In this document: positions 37,900 to 48,443 of the stretch, one piece after another
Numbering within the stretch: the first letter of the stretch is position 1
Layout of the letters: each line of letters begins with the position of its first letter
Position numbers and translations under genes: made by a program
Source: Sympetrum striolatum
Lineage: Eukaryota > Arthropoda > Insecta > Odonata > Libellulidae
Assembly: GCA_947579665.1 (NCBI GenBank)
Contig: OX388349.1
Span: 23,654,459 to 23,718,458, forward strand
DNA: 64,000 bases
Reading direction: 5' to 3'
The notes under the pieces: model-generated
The model's input: the letters and a program-made list of their open reading frames with translations, nothing else
Told to the model about the DNA's origin: nothing
Database searches by the model: none

Positions 37900-40043
37900 A
37901 AATTAAATAATATGTTCAAACTTCTCTTCGTGGAAAGATGAAATAACCACCTTAAAGAAATAACATTGTAGCCTTTGTAACCGGTCGCAAGATCATATAT
38001 ACCTAAAATGTGGTAGCTACAAAGTGTATTTCTATAAGATGAATATAAATGATCATTATGATATGGATTTTTTCCCTCGGTAAGCTAAAAGATCAATAAA
38101 ACACTTAATTGGGGCATTCTTATTTTCGTGGGAATGAAATCAAAGTAGGCGAACAATAGACAGAAGTCGCTTTGTGATGTTTAAATCATTTTACGTTGGG
38201 TAAAACATATCGGCGTAATAAAAACGACTGAATCTGCTTAACCTATGATAAGAAGACACAGAACGATAGCACATGAAATCTTAATTTTAGCTTTCAGTAA
38301 TTTCATTCTTACCAACGAACTAAAACTGCAGCTGAGGGAGAAACAGTTTAATACAAAGTAAGGATTAGTTCACAGGTTACCGGTGAAAAAAATAAAGGAA
38401 AACATTTCTAATCTCGATAATTTACAAGGTGATATTCGGGAACCAATAAGATGGTTACTCGAATTCACTCCCTGAACAAGAGAAGTGCAGCATCGTTTGA
38501 ATTAACTGTAAGTTTCCCAGAATCTGACACAATGGTGTGAGGAAACAAACATCACATATGAAAAGCTTAAAGTGCAAAGCAAACATTTAGGCGTCTCTAG
38601 AGACTTACCGCGGAGGACCAAAATTCCAATTTCTCTCGAATCACACACAAATTATTATAATGTACCCGGCGATGGTGATTTATAAAATTTAAAAAATACG
38701 GTGACTTGTTTACTTTCTAACCGTAATAAATAAATTCATCGTAAAAATAAAAAAAATCAGATTAACAAATATACATTATCCTTAGTAATACATGAATCCC
38801 TTTTGAGGTTTCGATAACGAGAACTCAAACAATATAATTCAAAGTATTTATCTAATATCTACATGTCGAAGTAGATGAAACTGTTGCATAATAATATATT
38901 TACGCTAAGAGGCGGTGAAAGCCTGCTTGACAATCAGATTTGATTGAATAGCTTACCTAGTGTGGTGGAAACTTTCAAATTTTATTATCAACAAGCGGAG
39001 TGCCCGTTGATTCTCAACGGAAAAATGTCATAGATTGTCTCTGCAACAAACAACAATAGAAAGAAGATGTACCAAGAAGAGCAAAACCAATTGTCGATAC
39101 AAATATAGGAATGATTCAATTTTTGTCAATTCTGTTAATCATTTGCGATTTTTTTCGGTGATATCGGCAAATAATTGAAATTCAGGGACATGATTCCTAT
39201 AGTTAAAATATTCGAAGATGATATTTTCATGTATAGAGTGACATATCTGAAAAAATAATAATTTAAGTTATTAGTAGTAATAAGAGTTTAATATTGGACT
39301 AAAGGCAAACCATATACCAGCAATACTTCTTTAGAGGGAATTTTATAGTATACTAAGTCCTCGAGTAGAGAGAGAAACCATTTTAAAACTCTAACAAAAA
39401 AATCAGTAAAAAATTACGTTGCTGTAAATAAAACTTGGTTGCTACTGACGTTTTAACAAAATTGTAAAACATTAAAATTTTAAAGTTCGTATTTTTTTCC
39501 GTGTGATTCTTCACATGACATTGTTCGTAACAGCAAATTTTAAAATGTCATGCAATTTTTTCTTCTTCATAAAGTGTATCATATTAGCAGGATTAATTTT
39601 AACTTGACTTATAATCTTAATGCATTTTTATGGATAAATACATGAACTTGGAACTTACAATCGCCTTCATAGTCAAGGGGGATGGGTTGTTTACAACCTC
39701 GAAATTTTGATCAAATATTCACGCATTTTATCAAAATTCTCGAAATTTCGATTCGTAAACGAAATTTCAAGGCCAAAATAAGAATCTTTATTCCATTCCC
39801 CTTCTTTTGGTGCTAGATTCGACTTTATACGACTATTATTTCTAATTTAAATTTTCAAATGAAATAAAGCCTGCTGCGAGAAAAATGAACTTTACGTGCA
39901 TTTCTTATGGAAATGCTTTTTCGATTTTTCGACTATTCCTTTTGGGTTTTTCCTTATATTCTTTTTCCTAAACCACCTCCGTACCGAGGCGAACCAAACA
40001 AAAACAATTATTCAAATCGGATGAGCCGTTTTCGAGTTTTAGA
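37900..40043. other. no gene recognised
   Basis: AT-rich up to the Transib insertion; TGCCCGTTGATTC at 39002 is shared with 13643. Confidence 0.5.
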
Positions 40044-40813
40044 CGACGCACAGTGGGACGAAATCCCAAAAAGGTGGTCATTATGAGAAAAAAAAAAGTT
40101 CGGGGATATGATTTCTTTTTACATGGTTGGCAAGTAAAATGTTTGAGCCGCCGAGAAATGCATTCGAAATACAGGTAAGTATGCACATGTTTGTAAAAAT
40201 CAATAACAAAGTGAAAGGTTTGCTGCTCGGACGCCTAACCGTGCTTTCGCTTCGAAATAGCCTCATCTTCAAAATTCCTCTGCAGCTACCCCATTATCGC
40301 AATTTGAAATTCCTTAAATGGAATTAACTTAGCAATGTTAGCGGATTTGAAATGCTGTTTTACAATAGCTCCGAAACAAAATTAACAACGTTATTAACAT
40401 AAAAAGTAACCACATTTTTGCACTAATTTCGTTCAAAAACAAAAATACAAACTTCATAAAGTTATAGTGTCCCGCCGAGTCCTGCGTTGATGTACATATA
40501 TTATTGTAGGCACATATCTCAGCTATGAAACCCAAAAAAAATTGGCCACCCCGAACCACCCCTCCGCGAGTAATTGATGAAATACGTGAGTAACCTCAGT
40601 ATCCGTAAAGTAGCCGATGCGCGCAGCTTGTTGACGCGTTGCAGGCAACACGTATGGCACTTGCTTACTTATCATCGAAACAAAATGAGTTCTTTCGCAA
40701 AGAATAGCATCTTCTACTACAGAAAAAATATTTTGCACACTTAAATAGCCATGAAGGATTGGAGGGGAAGTAGAGAGTTATGGAAATACCTTTTTGTGAG
40801 ATAAGAGCGGAGG

Positions 40814-40885
40814 TATTATTATTATTGACGACTTTATTGTGCGCAATTGTGACTAAAACGTATCTTCCTCCATCTAACCCTTAAA
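40814..40885 (-). repeat. LINE-type 3' end (family with ATT tail) inserted in the Transib
   Basis: A short ATT tract is followed by GACTTTATTGTGCGCAATTG and later CATCTAACCCTT. This resembles the 3' ends at 15965, 22660 and 44874 read on the minus strand. It interrupts the Transib, so it is younger than that insertion. Confidence 0.55.
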
Positions 40886-41132
40886 TAAAACATAGATATA
40901 AACATTAAGTGACAAAAAATATAAAAGTTACTAACATATGAAATACTAAATCACTAAAAAATGGGTTTGGGGGAAGGTGTGGTCGTTAGTAAGGAATCCT
41001 TTTGTCTGCGGAAAAAATGACGATTTCGATCGTTTCTAAGACGTACTAACGACGTCCTTTCCTCTCTTGTTGGAGGCGTTAGTGATGAGTGTTAATGATA
41101 AGAGTGAGCGACGGCAGGGTGATCCAAGAAAA

Positions 41133-41330
41133 ATTTTGATTTGGTGTTATCAGCATTGAGCTCCTCATCCCGCTCTGTTTTGGCTCGTTTACCAAAGTGA
41201 CCAACGTAAGCAACATAGAAAGGGGATTTTCATTTTGGTCTTATCAGCATTGAGCTACTCATCCCGCTTTGTTTAGGCTCACTTACCAAGTTGACCACCG
41301 TAACCAACTTATAAAAGGGATTTTGTTTCA
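41133..41330 (+). repeat. 94-bp tandem duplication inside the Transib element
   Basis: Two diverged copies of about 94 bp, anchored on TTATCAGCATTGAGCT at about 41147 and 41241. Both contain CATCCCGCT and a stretch near TGACCA. They lie between the 5' terminus and the transposase, and may be regulatory or 5' leader sequence of the element. Confidence 0.7.
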
Positions 41331-41612
41331 GCTTGCCATCGGGTCCTTGGTAGCCCTGGTAGCTCGTCCGCGAAATTATTAGACAGCGCCAACAAGCAGT
41401 ATACGATTGTACCTGCACGCTCGTAGCAAGAAATTTCGCTCGTCTTAAGAGTCAATATTTCGGCTGAGTGCCAGCTCGTAGTGTGGAACACTCGTACAAA
41501 GGAACATTCGTAGTAAGACGTACTACTGTATAATTGTGTGTACGATTTTATATCAACAAAATTCGGTGATCTTTGTGTGCAGCAACGAGCTTAGGATCCC
41601 GTAGCCGAGGAA

Positions 41613-41681
41613 ATGGACGGAACTGGTAAGTCACTTTTTGCATTATCTGGTGTATCTTGACAAATTTCTGCTTATTCACAG
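41613..41681 (+). other. possible 5' exon end and intron of the Transib transposase, carrying a DGTG motif
   Basis: The bases ATGGACGGAACTG are followed at 41626 by GTAAGT, and a TTCACAG acceptor ends at 41681. The encoded Met-Asp-Gly-Thr-Gly resembles the DGTTG region around the first catalytic aspartate of Transib proteins. Removing this 56-base interval puts the motif about 22 residues from the VVPLQL block, similar to the spacing in RAG1. The join does not enter the frame of the downstream ORF, so either the intron guess is wrong or a one-base change has broken the gene. A further acceptor-like TTAG ends at 41594. This is inference from weak signals. Confidence 0.35.
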
Positions 41682-41700
41682 ATAAAATTTTGTTGATGAA

Positions 41701-42861
41701 ATGGTTAAGGATGCATTTCTGGAATTTTTCACTTCTGTGGTTCCACTACAACTCGTGACCACAGGGACTCTGAGGAAAATTGTTTGGCACAACAGTAGAC
41801 CTGCATCTCCTCGATTTTGCCGTCCTCTGAAGATCGAGTTCAAGAAGGAATCAAAACAGCATGCACAATTGCAAGTTGAAAACGTTCGCGGCCAGGAGAA
41901 GCAACTTACACCATTGGAGACTGTAATTAATGGTAACAAAATCAACATTACCTACAAGTTGCAACTAACTATGATAGACGGAAAGATCTGCAATGCTATC
42001 ACGGACACGACGTCAACACAACGGTGCTACATCTGCAACGCTACATCCACTGAGTTCAACGATATTGATGAGAACATATCTCGTCCAATAAAGGATGATA
42101 ATGTCCAGTATGGATTAAGCACGTTGCACGCATGGATTCGTCTTTTTGAATGCTGCTTGCAAGTAGCATACCGACTGGAAATTGAAACGTGGCAGATACG
42201 TAATCCGATGGATAAAGAACTAGTGGAGGCGCGCAGGAATAAAATCCGAGAAGAGTTTAAAAGACAGCTTAGTTTGATAGTTGACCGGCCAAAGCAGGTG
42301 TATGGTAGCAGTAATGATGGCAACACAGCTCGCCGCTTTTTCGAGCATCTGGAAATTTCCGCCAGTATTACAGGCCTAAATTTGGAGCTTCTTCGGAGAT
42401 TTCACACAATTTTGCAAGTTCTGTCTTCTGGATACAGAATAAATGTAGATATCTACGAAGAGTATGCCATCAGAACCGCACGGCTTTTTGTACAGTTATA
42501 TCCCTGGTTCTGCATGCCAACAACTGTGCATAAAATACTATTGCATCGAAGAGATGTTATACAAAATGCATTGCTGCCAATCGGACAAATGTCCGAGGAA
42601 GCACAGGAAGCATGCAATAAATTGTTAAGAAAATTTAGGGAAGATTTTACGCGAAAGTGCTCTAGGAAGAAGACCATGGAGGACTTGTTTGTGCGAATGA
42701 TGTTGCATTCAGACCCTATCATTTCCAGCCAGGTCGTAATGCGTTCCAAGCCATCGAAAGCTTTATCTTCCGAGGCCTTGCAAATATTGTATGTATCTTA
42801 CCCAACAGAATCTGGATCGAAAGATGATTCTTCGGACGGATCGGAATCGGAGAGTAATTAG
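41701..42861 (+). CDS. Transib/RAG1-like transposase, C-terminal half of the catalytic core (386 aa)
   Basis: A DDE recombinase that would cut at the CACAGTG ends of its own element. Visible residues match the RAG1/Transib core: an arginine/proline block WHNSRPASPRFCRPLKIEF (residues about 24-42), second catalytic Asp in TMIDGK (D93), zinc pair CYIC (C109, C112), zinc pair HKILLH (H277, H282) and catalytic Glu in QEACNKLLRKFRE (E303). The H-x4-H and the 21-residue step from H282 to E303 resemble RAG1 H937, H942 and E962. The C-terminal tail is acidic and Ser-rich. The ATG at 41701 has a good context (GAAATGG) and an in-frame stop lies just upstream. The reading frame is intact, but it lacks the first catalytic Asp and the N-terminal half (full Transib proteins are longer). 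A DGTG-like motif 88 bases upstream is in another frame. Probably inactive, or a multi-exon gene whose 5' exons are not resolved. Confidence 0.88.
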   Translation: MVKDAFLEFFTSVVPLQLVTTGTLRKIVWHNSRPASPRFCRPLKIEFKKESKQHAQLQVENVRGQEKQLTPLETVINGNKINITYKLQLTMIDGKICNAITDTTSTQRCYICNATSTEFNDIDENISRPIKDDNVQYGLSTLHAWIRLFECCLQVAYRLEIETWQIRNPMDKELVEARRNKIREEFKRQLSLIVDRPKQVYGSSNDGNTARRFFEHLEISASITGLNLELLRRFHTILQVLSSGYRINVDIYEEYAIRTARLFVQLYPWFCMPTTVHKILLHRRDVIQNALLPIGQMSEEAQEACNKLLRKFREDFTRKCSRKKTMEDLFVRMMLHSDPIISSQVVMRSKPSKALSSEALQILYVSYPTESGSKDDSSDGSESESN

Positions 42862-43626
42862 TGTTTGCGTGTGTATGAGAGTGTGCGCGCGTGCCTTTTC
42901 AAATTATAAGTAAATAAGCTGTGATATAGTAATGTTTTACATAAATGTGTTTGTTAACTTTACATATGCTCTATCAAAATTGGAAACGATAATTATGTAC
43001 AATGGTATAGTGTTTGTGTGCTAAGATGATTCTTTGGACGGATCAGAGCCTGTTTTTAATAATTGTTTATATTATATACTATATATATTTGTGTTTATAT
43101 TTGTATAATGTATTTGTGATATTATGTATGTAATAACATATTTAAATAACTTCTTTGGAATGATTTTAAAATAAAAGTACGCATAAAATTGTAATTATGG
43201 ATTTAAAAAATAATATAAAATTATTAATCCACATTATTGATAAAAACTGAAATGATTTCACGAAAGAATAGTTTACAAAAATCAGTTTCATATGCATAAT
43301 CGGTGATCACGAAACCTATAGTAACGTTATTTTATGGGCATGATATCAGAATATTGTATTTTTTGCCAAAAAATGTGAATTTGTTTGCGAAATAATAATT
43401 TCAAAATAATTTCAATGTCATATTCGGAATTAGTGACCTCAAAAACTATTTCATACCGGATTTCAAACCGATCAGATGAGATTTACTTATAATGTCCAAC
43501 TTTTAGGCATTTTGCCCCACTGTGCGACGTCACGAACATCATTTAATTCTTATATATAAGATAACTTTTACTTTTATGAAACTTTTATTCACCGAGTCTG
43601 GCGAAATCGTGTGGAAATCTATCATG

Positions 43627-43728
43627 TTAAATGAAGGAAAGAGAGGCGGTACTTTTTCCACAATTTTACAAAATTCCACAAAATTGTGTAAAAAGTACCA
43701 CCTCTCTCTCTCTCCTTCATCTTAATTT
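43627..43728. repeat. fold-back of about 100 bp just outside the Transib
   Basis: Arms about 43627-43667 and 43679-43728 pair around GAGGCGGTACTTTTTCCACA, with small gaps in the GA-rich part. It lies about 100 bp past the Transib end and is not part of it. Confidence 0.85.
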
Positions 43729-43734
43729 TATGCT

Positions 43735-44870
43735 TTTAGCATGTTAGGTTCTTCGAAATATATGGGGTAGATAACTGAATCGATTTTTATTAAAATATTC
43801 CTGTGGTTTTTCGAAACGATCGATTGACGATTAACTTTCAGGAGATGCTATTTTGGACACCCATTTTCACAAATAAAACAATTACGCGAACGAAATCACC
43901 CGGGTACACGAGTACTAAAAGACGCCGAATATTCGGGCACCCAGTAATCGATATGAAGTAGCGTACCGAAAATCAGGAAGGGATGAAGCAAATACTAACC
44001 TCTATAGATTCAGATTCGTGAACCCCCCAATCTCTCTGTTGGACACCCGGGTAATCGGCCTATAATTCTTTTTGGTGCCATGTAATAGATTCTTTCAAGC
44101 GCAATTATATATTAAGTAATCTAAACTTCATAAGTAATTTCAGGATAAAAGCACAATTGAATAATAATTCTTAGACAACTAATTTAACCGAAGAAAAGTC
44201 ATAAATATTAATTTAAATCCTTCCGAAGTAATCCTAGCACAGCATTGGAATCTCCATACATTCAAGAATCTCAAAAAGATAAATAAATAGAAGAACTGTG
44301 CATTTTTCTACATTATCAGAAGGACCCAATTTCAGAAAGATCCATCGTGAAGAACCAATCAGTAAGGTATATACTCGAGCCAAAGCCGAACCGAATGTAA
44401 GTCGAGATACCTAATTTTATCACAAAAACTGGGAAAGCTGATTGACTCGAATATAAGCCTAGGGTGAGAAATCCAGCAGCTACTGTTAAATTTCAAAATA
44501 AAAATATACACCAATGAAATTAGAATAAATGAGGCATTAGTAGGTTGAATGTTAAAAGAATTCATAATTGAGCAAGTGAGGAATTTACATGCCGATTTTC
44601 GGCTTCGACAGACTTTTTCCAGCGGAAAACTGGTATGTGGGACCATCACTCGAGTACAAGCCGATGGGGAATTTTTCAGCATTTAAAATGTGCTATTAAA
44701 CTCGGCTTATACACGAGTATATACAGTATTTAATGTATCTGAGATGATTTTAATACTTGATCTGAGAAATATACCTCCAAAACTACTATCAGTAACTTAA
44801 AATACGTCAAAAATATAAAAATCCTTCCACAGATTTGATAATAAATAGATATCGTGCGTATTTATAAGGT
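43735..44870. other. no gene recognised
   Basis: Unassigned sequence between the fold-back and the LINE 3' end. Confidence 0.5.
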
Positions 44871-44873
44871 ATT

Positions 44874-45130
44874 TATTAAGGCGAGATTGATTCTGAAAAG
44901 TCTCTTCTTCTATCTACCCTTTCGTCAATCATATTACAAAAATAAAAAGTTTTGTGTAAGTGAATAGAGATAGAGAGGAAAACTTGGATTGGATGTAAAA
45001 AAAACATAAGGTTATAACGTGGGAATAAAGATCCACAGCGGGAAAACACACACAAAGAAGGGAGGTGAGAAAAACTGCGCAAATCTACTGACAGTACAAG
45101 CTAAAATATGTCAAAGAAAGCTATACTCCT
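44874..45130 (-). repeat. LINE/SINE 3' region, longer copy
   Basis: GGCGAGATTGATTCTGAAAA, then CTCTTCTTCTATCTACCC and CTACTGACAGTACAAGC; collinear with 22660-22980. Confidence 0.7.
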
Positions 45131-45229
45131 CTATACCTGCGAAACTACTATAACATAAATTAAAATAAATTAAAAATATCCAATTTTTTCCACCGACTTT
45201 ATAATAAATAAATATAGCGCGCATTTACA

Positions 45230-45640
45230 GAAGGGTTCAGAGAGCCGTCCAATAGCGAGGGACTTCGAAGAGATCTCACCGTCCCAATGGAGGGCACATC
45301 ACCTGTGATCGACAGGTGTGCCTCGATTATTCCCCCATTCGATCGCTTTCTCGTGTCCCATTCGATAGGAATCGAGACGTCGAAAATGGCCGCCAGGATA
45401 GGTCCGCCACGTGTTGTGGTCCTCCATATTTTAATTTTCGATCCGCCCAAGTGATGGCTCTCTGGTCGTCGGAGTGCGTCCTACGCTGCAGCCCCCGGCG
45501 CTCCTGCCACCTGCTGTTCACGAGGCCAAAGATTCAGAGACGCGGGTTCGTCCGTAACGTGTGACAGAAGACCGTGCATTCGCCCTAAAACAGACTCATC
45601 CCCGGCGATGGAGGTCGAGAGCCACGGATAAACTACTTCG
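45230..45640. other. CpG-rich patch with a GCCAT/ATGGCC motif
   Basis: GC- and CpG-rich compared with its surroundings. AAAATGGCCGCCA at about 45384 resembles a YY1/Pho-type binding site. Several antisense frames are open but match nothing recognised. It lies about 1.5 kb downstream of the TRAP1 exon in TRAP1 orientation, so it is not the TRAP1 promoter. Confidence 0.35.
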
Positions 45641-45644
45641 TCGA

Positions 45645-46745
45645 TCGAAAGGAATTCACTTGTCGTTGACAGAATATGCTCTGTTTCTATCACCATTCGG
45701 AGGAATATTGAAAGAAAATTCCTGTGTGAACACTCACCCGAGCATCCAAAATCCATCCAAGAGCACCTGAAAATCTCCAAAAGCTAATCCCTCATCCTTA
45801 CTTCCTTCAGATAAATCTCTAAGAAAGAACAACGAATTCACGAAGTATCGAAAATGGTAAAAGAAAAATAGAATTTCATCATCTATAAATAAAAACATGG
45901 AAATTTCAATATCGAGTTAAAAGATGCAGAGAATTTTGTCGGAGAAAGAAAATAGTGGGAGTGAACTTTAAAGTTTACTTAGAATTAGAAGTTGATTTCA
46001 GTGCAATGAGAACATTCGACGTAAAATATAACTCCCTCATAGCCTCAAATGACAAAAAATTAAGAATATTTCATAAATCCTGGAAAAAATTATGGAGGGA
46101 TCAGGCATCGTCTTTTAGCTAGTTTTCATGCGTAAATTAATAATATATATATAAAGTACAGAGTACAAAATGGAAGCTAGACTTTGATAAGTACGCTCCT
46201 AAAATATCTTTTTCATAATGACTTCAATTTTTTTAACAAGTACACTTGCCTATAAAGGTAACTCTTCTTACAATATCAATAAAATGATTCTGGAAGTGGA
46301 GAAAAGTATCTTCTCTATATTATCTACTTAAAAGGGCTTAAGAAATTTACTGACACGGAAGTAACCCTAAATCATAATACTGCTTAGGAAAACCAACCTT
46401 AAGAGATAACTATTCCACGCAAATATACAATAAACCTTCAACAGATGAAAATGTATATAAACAACAGAACCAATAACGCTGGTCGTTGCATGGAGATTAT
46501 ACATCGCCTTTTGAATTCGATAAATCCTCAGTAAAAGTCTTTCAACTCGAACTAGCGAAAAATAACTCCAACTCAAAGCAACATCCGCTACAACCTTCAT
46601 AATTCACTTTTCCGACACCCCTCGTGTAAAATATGGGAAAAGATCACAAGCGAAATGAGCACAGTCTTACTATCATTTCAACTTGACCTGAAAGATGGAT
46701 TACCAAATGACTAAAAAAGGAGCTTCCTCTACATGTTATATTTAT
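45645..46745. other. no gene recognised
   Basis: Probably TRAP1 intron downstream of the exon; nothing identified. Confidence 0.45.
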
Positions 46746-46747
46746 GC

Positions 46748-46980
46748 AGCGAAAGCATAAACACAACACATAGACTCTTAATTATAGCGTCGGATAATTG
46801 AACTTGACCTGCAAGGCATATAATTATCAGTAAATGCTAATCACCTCTTCGTAGAAATTTACACAGCAAAATCATACGCTACATACATGATTACTTAATT
46901 ATAGCATCGGATAATAGAACTTGGTCTGTCGGCATATAACCTGTAGACCCTAATTGCCTTCTGTACTAAAAATAACTCCT
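46748..46980 (+). repeat. 117-bp direct duplication, diverged
   Basis: CTTAATTATAGCGTCGGATAA at 46777 and CTTAATTATAGCATCGGATA at 46894 anchor two copies of about 117 bp. A weaker third fragment (TTTCAACTTGACCTG) lies near 46676. Confidence 0.75.
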
Positions 46981-47158
46981 TAGAACTAATTATAATCAGC
47001 TGGGGAGCATAAGGCAAATCCATCGCATTTAGGGAAAACCGCATCTGATTGGAATCACCACGAGTCAGCACGTAGAGCTGGTAATTCCAAAAACTTCTCA
47101 TTCCGTACTGGCTTATCTGATATTAGGTGCTGTGAATCAATTGCAAAAGGTTACTCAC

Positions 47159-47241
47159 CTCTTTGTCAGAGTACAGAGACTTGGCGACGATGTCTAACAG
47201 CATGCGTGTCTCGGCCTGGAATTCGTGACGGTCAGGTTCGC
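47159..47241 (-). CDS. Trap1: TRAP1 (mitochondrial Hsp90) internal exon, 83 bp
   Basis: This is an internal exon of TRAP1, the mitochondrial-matrix Hsp90 chaperone, an ATP-driven homodimer that folds client proteins. Read on the minus strand, two leading bases complete a split codon, followed by 27 codons with no stop; the translation contains [18 protein letters not shown], the start of the GHKL ATPase domain just before the highly conserved segment that opens with VFIREL. Cytosolic Hsp90 differs here, so TRAP1 is preferred. The exon is preceded by a pyrimidine-rich tract and AG (minus strand TCTCTTAAATAG) and followed by the consensus donor GTGAGT. The 3' end falls between codons (phase 0). 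Seen: frame and both splice sites. Known: the family motif. Inferred: the gene is intact. No flanking exon was recognised, so the neighbouring introns must be long or reach outside the window. Splice sites make a processed pseudogene unlikely. Confidence 0.9.
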
Positions 47242-48443
47242 CTATTTAAGAGAAATCGGAAAATATTAAACTTTATGACCTTCCAAATTATTCAAATTCA
47301 ATTAAGCACCGAATATAATAGAATTTAATCTTTTCTTTTCATTCTATAATAAAAAAATCTATAGCCAAAAATAATATAATTCATGACACTGAAAACTTTA
47401 ATGCAAAGAGAAATTTTTTCTTACTATAGAAAAGATATTATTTACACATACAATTTCTACCATCTCCAACTGTACGAGAACCAATTATTACACACCTTTC
47501 AAGGTGCATAATTTTAAAGCCGGTCACGATCATTGAAATTCTTTATTTAGCTTTCAACGTCAGGAAAAACATACAAGAAAAATAGTTTAGTGGAAAATCT
47601 ACTTTGCGCATCAATTCATTGATCCTCGCTACGCCTTTCAAACGATGATCAAATACGTCAGCATATTTCAAAGCTCTTCTGTTTTTACATCGGATCCCTA
47701 ATATAGCTAATGAAATGATCAATGGAAGTCATTTCCATACCTTTCATAAGAATTTATTGGTCATTAACAATCATTAGAGAATTATTTCTTTGTAAAGTGG
47801 AACTTAGTTATAGCAAGAGAGAATAAAATCACATAAAGAATTGGAATACGTTGGTAAATTAATTGGAATAAGTTGGCATGGGTTAGACTAGAGACAACTT
47901 GTAATCCTAGCGATAGGTTTCGAGGTGAGGGAGATTCAATTCACGAACAAAAATGGTGTATTCAGTAGAAGTATTATTTCACAAAGAAAGATTGTTACAA
48001 TATAAGACTTGCTATAACAACATGTGCCAAAACTCTCACTGTGCCACGGTCGATACTTATTCCTAAAATTTACCTACGAAACCAAACATTAAAATGTAAC
48101 GTTACCTCGGCTAAAGAATATGAGATTCCAATATCGCAGTGAGTTGGTACAAAATTTCCTCTCCAAAATCATAATATATTCACATAAACCCTGCCAGAAA
48201 CCCAACAACGAACAATCAAGGGGGTCCAGTGGGTATGGACCCCCCCCCCTATCGATATAAATTTGTCAGACGTAAATGATGTGAGTAAGAGTTTCCAAGA
48301 AAAAATAAACTTGAATAAAAATGTATTCATTCGTTTAATTGAGCTTTTCTATAGCTCTACGAAATGCATTTGCAAAAAGAAAGAAAAAAATTTAGACAAA
48401 AAGACAATTTAATATTTATCATCATCGTTTTGATCATATCATA
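47242..48443. other. probable TRAP1 intron, no gene recognised
   Basis: Begins with the acceptor of the TRAP1 exon (minus strand). A run of nine C lies at about 48240, and a tRNA-like scrap (GGGAGATTCAATTCACG) at about 47929. Confidence 0.5.

Larger units (their letters stand above)
40049..43524 (+). mobile_element. Transib (RAG1-like) DNA transposon, complete end to end
   Basis: A 3,476-bp element bounded by inverted repeats of about 39 bp (about 32 matching). Each end starts with CACAGTGGG, fitting the Transib terminal consensus CACWRTG and identical over seven bases to the V(D)J recombination-signal heptamer. The element is flanked by a perfect 5-bp direct repeat, CGACG, at 40044-40048 and 43525-43529; 5 bp is the duplication length known for Transib. 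An A-rich nonamer-like stretch (CCAAAAAGG on the left, CCTAAAAGT on the right) follows each heptamer after a 10-base spacer. Inside lie the C-terminal half of a Transib transposase (41701-42861), a 94-bp tandem duplication and a LINE 3' tail (about 40814-40885). The termini and duplication are read directly; the superfamily follows from termini plus protein. Confidence 0.93.

Noticed and set aside
41701..42861. The 386-codon frame as a host RAG1-like or domesticated gene.
   Set aside because: It lies between matching CACAGTG termini with a 5-bp target duplication, so it is simply the transposase of that element; nothing shows domestication.
45361..45400. YY1/Pho-type site as proof of a promoter for TRAP1.
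   Set aside because: The patch lies downstream of the exon in TRAP1 orientation, and a single short motif is weak evidence.
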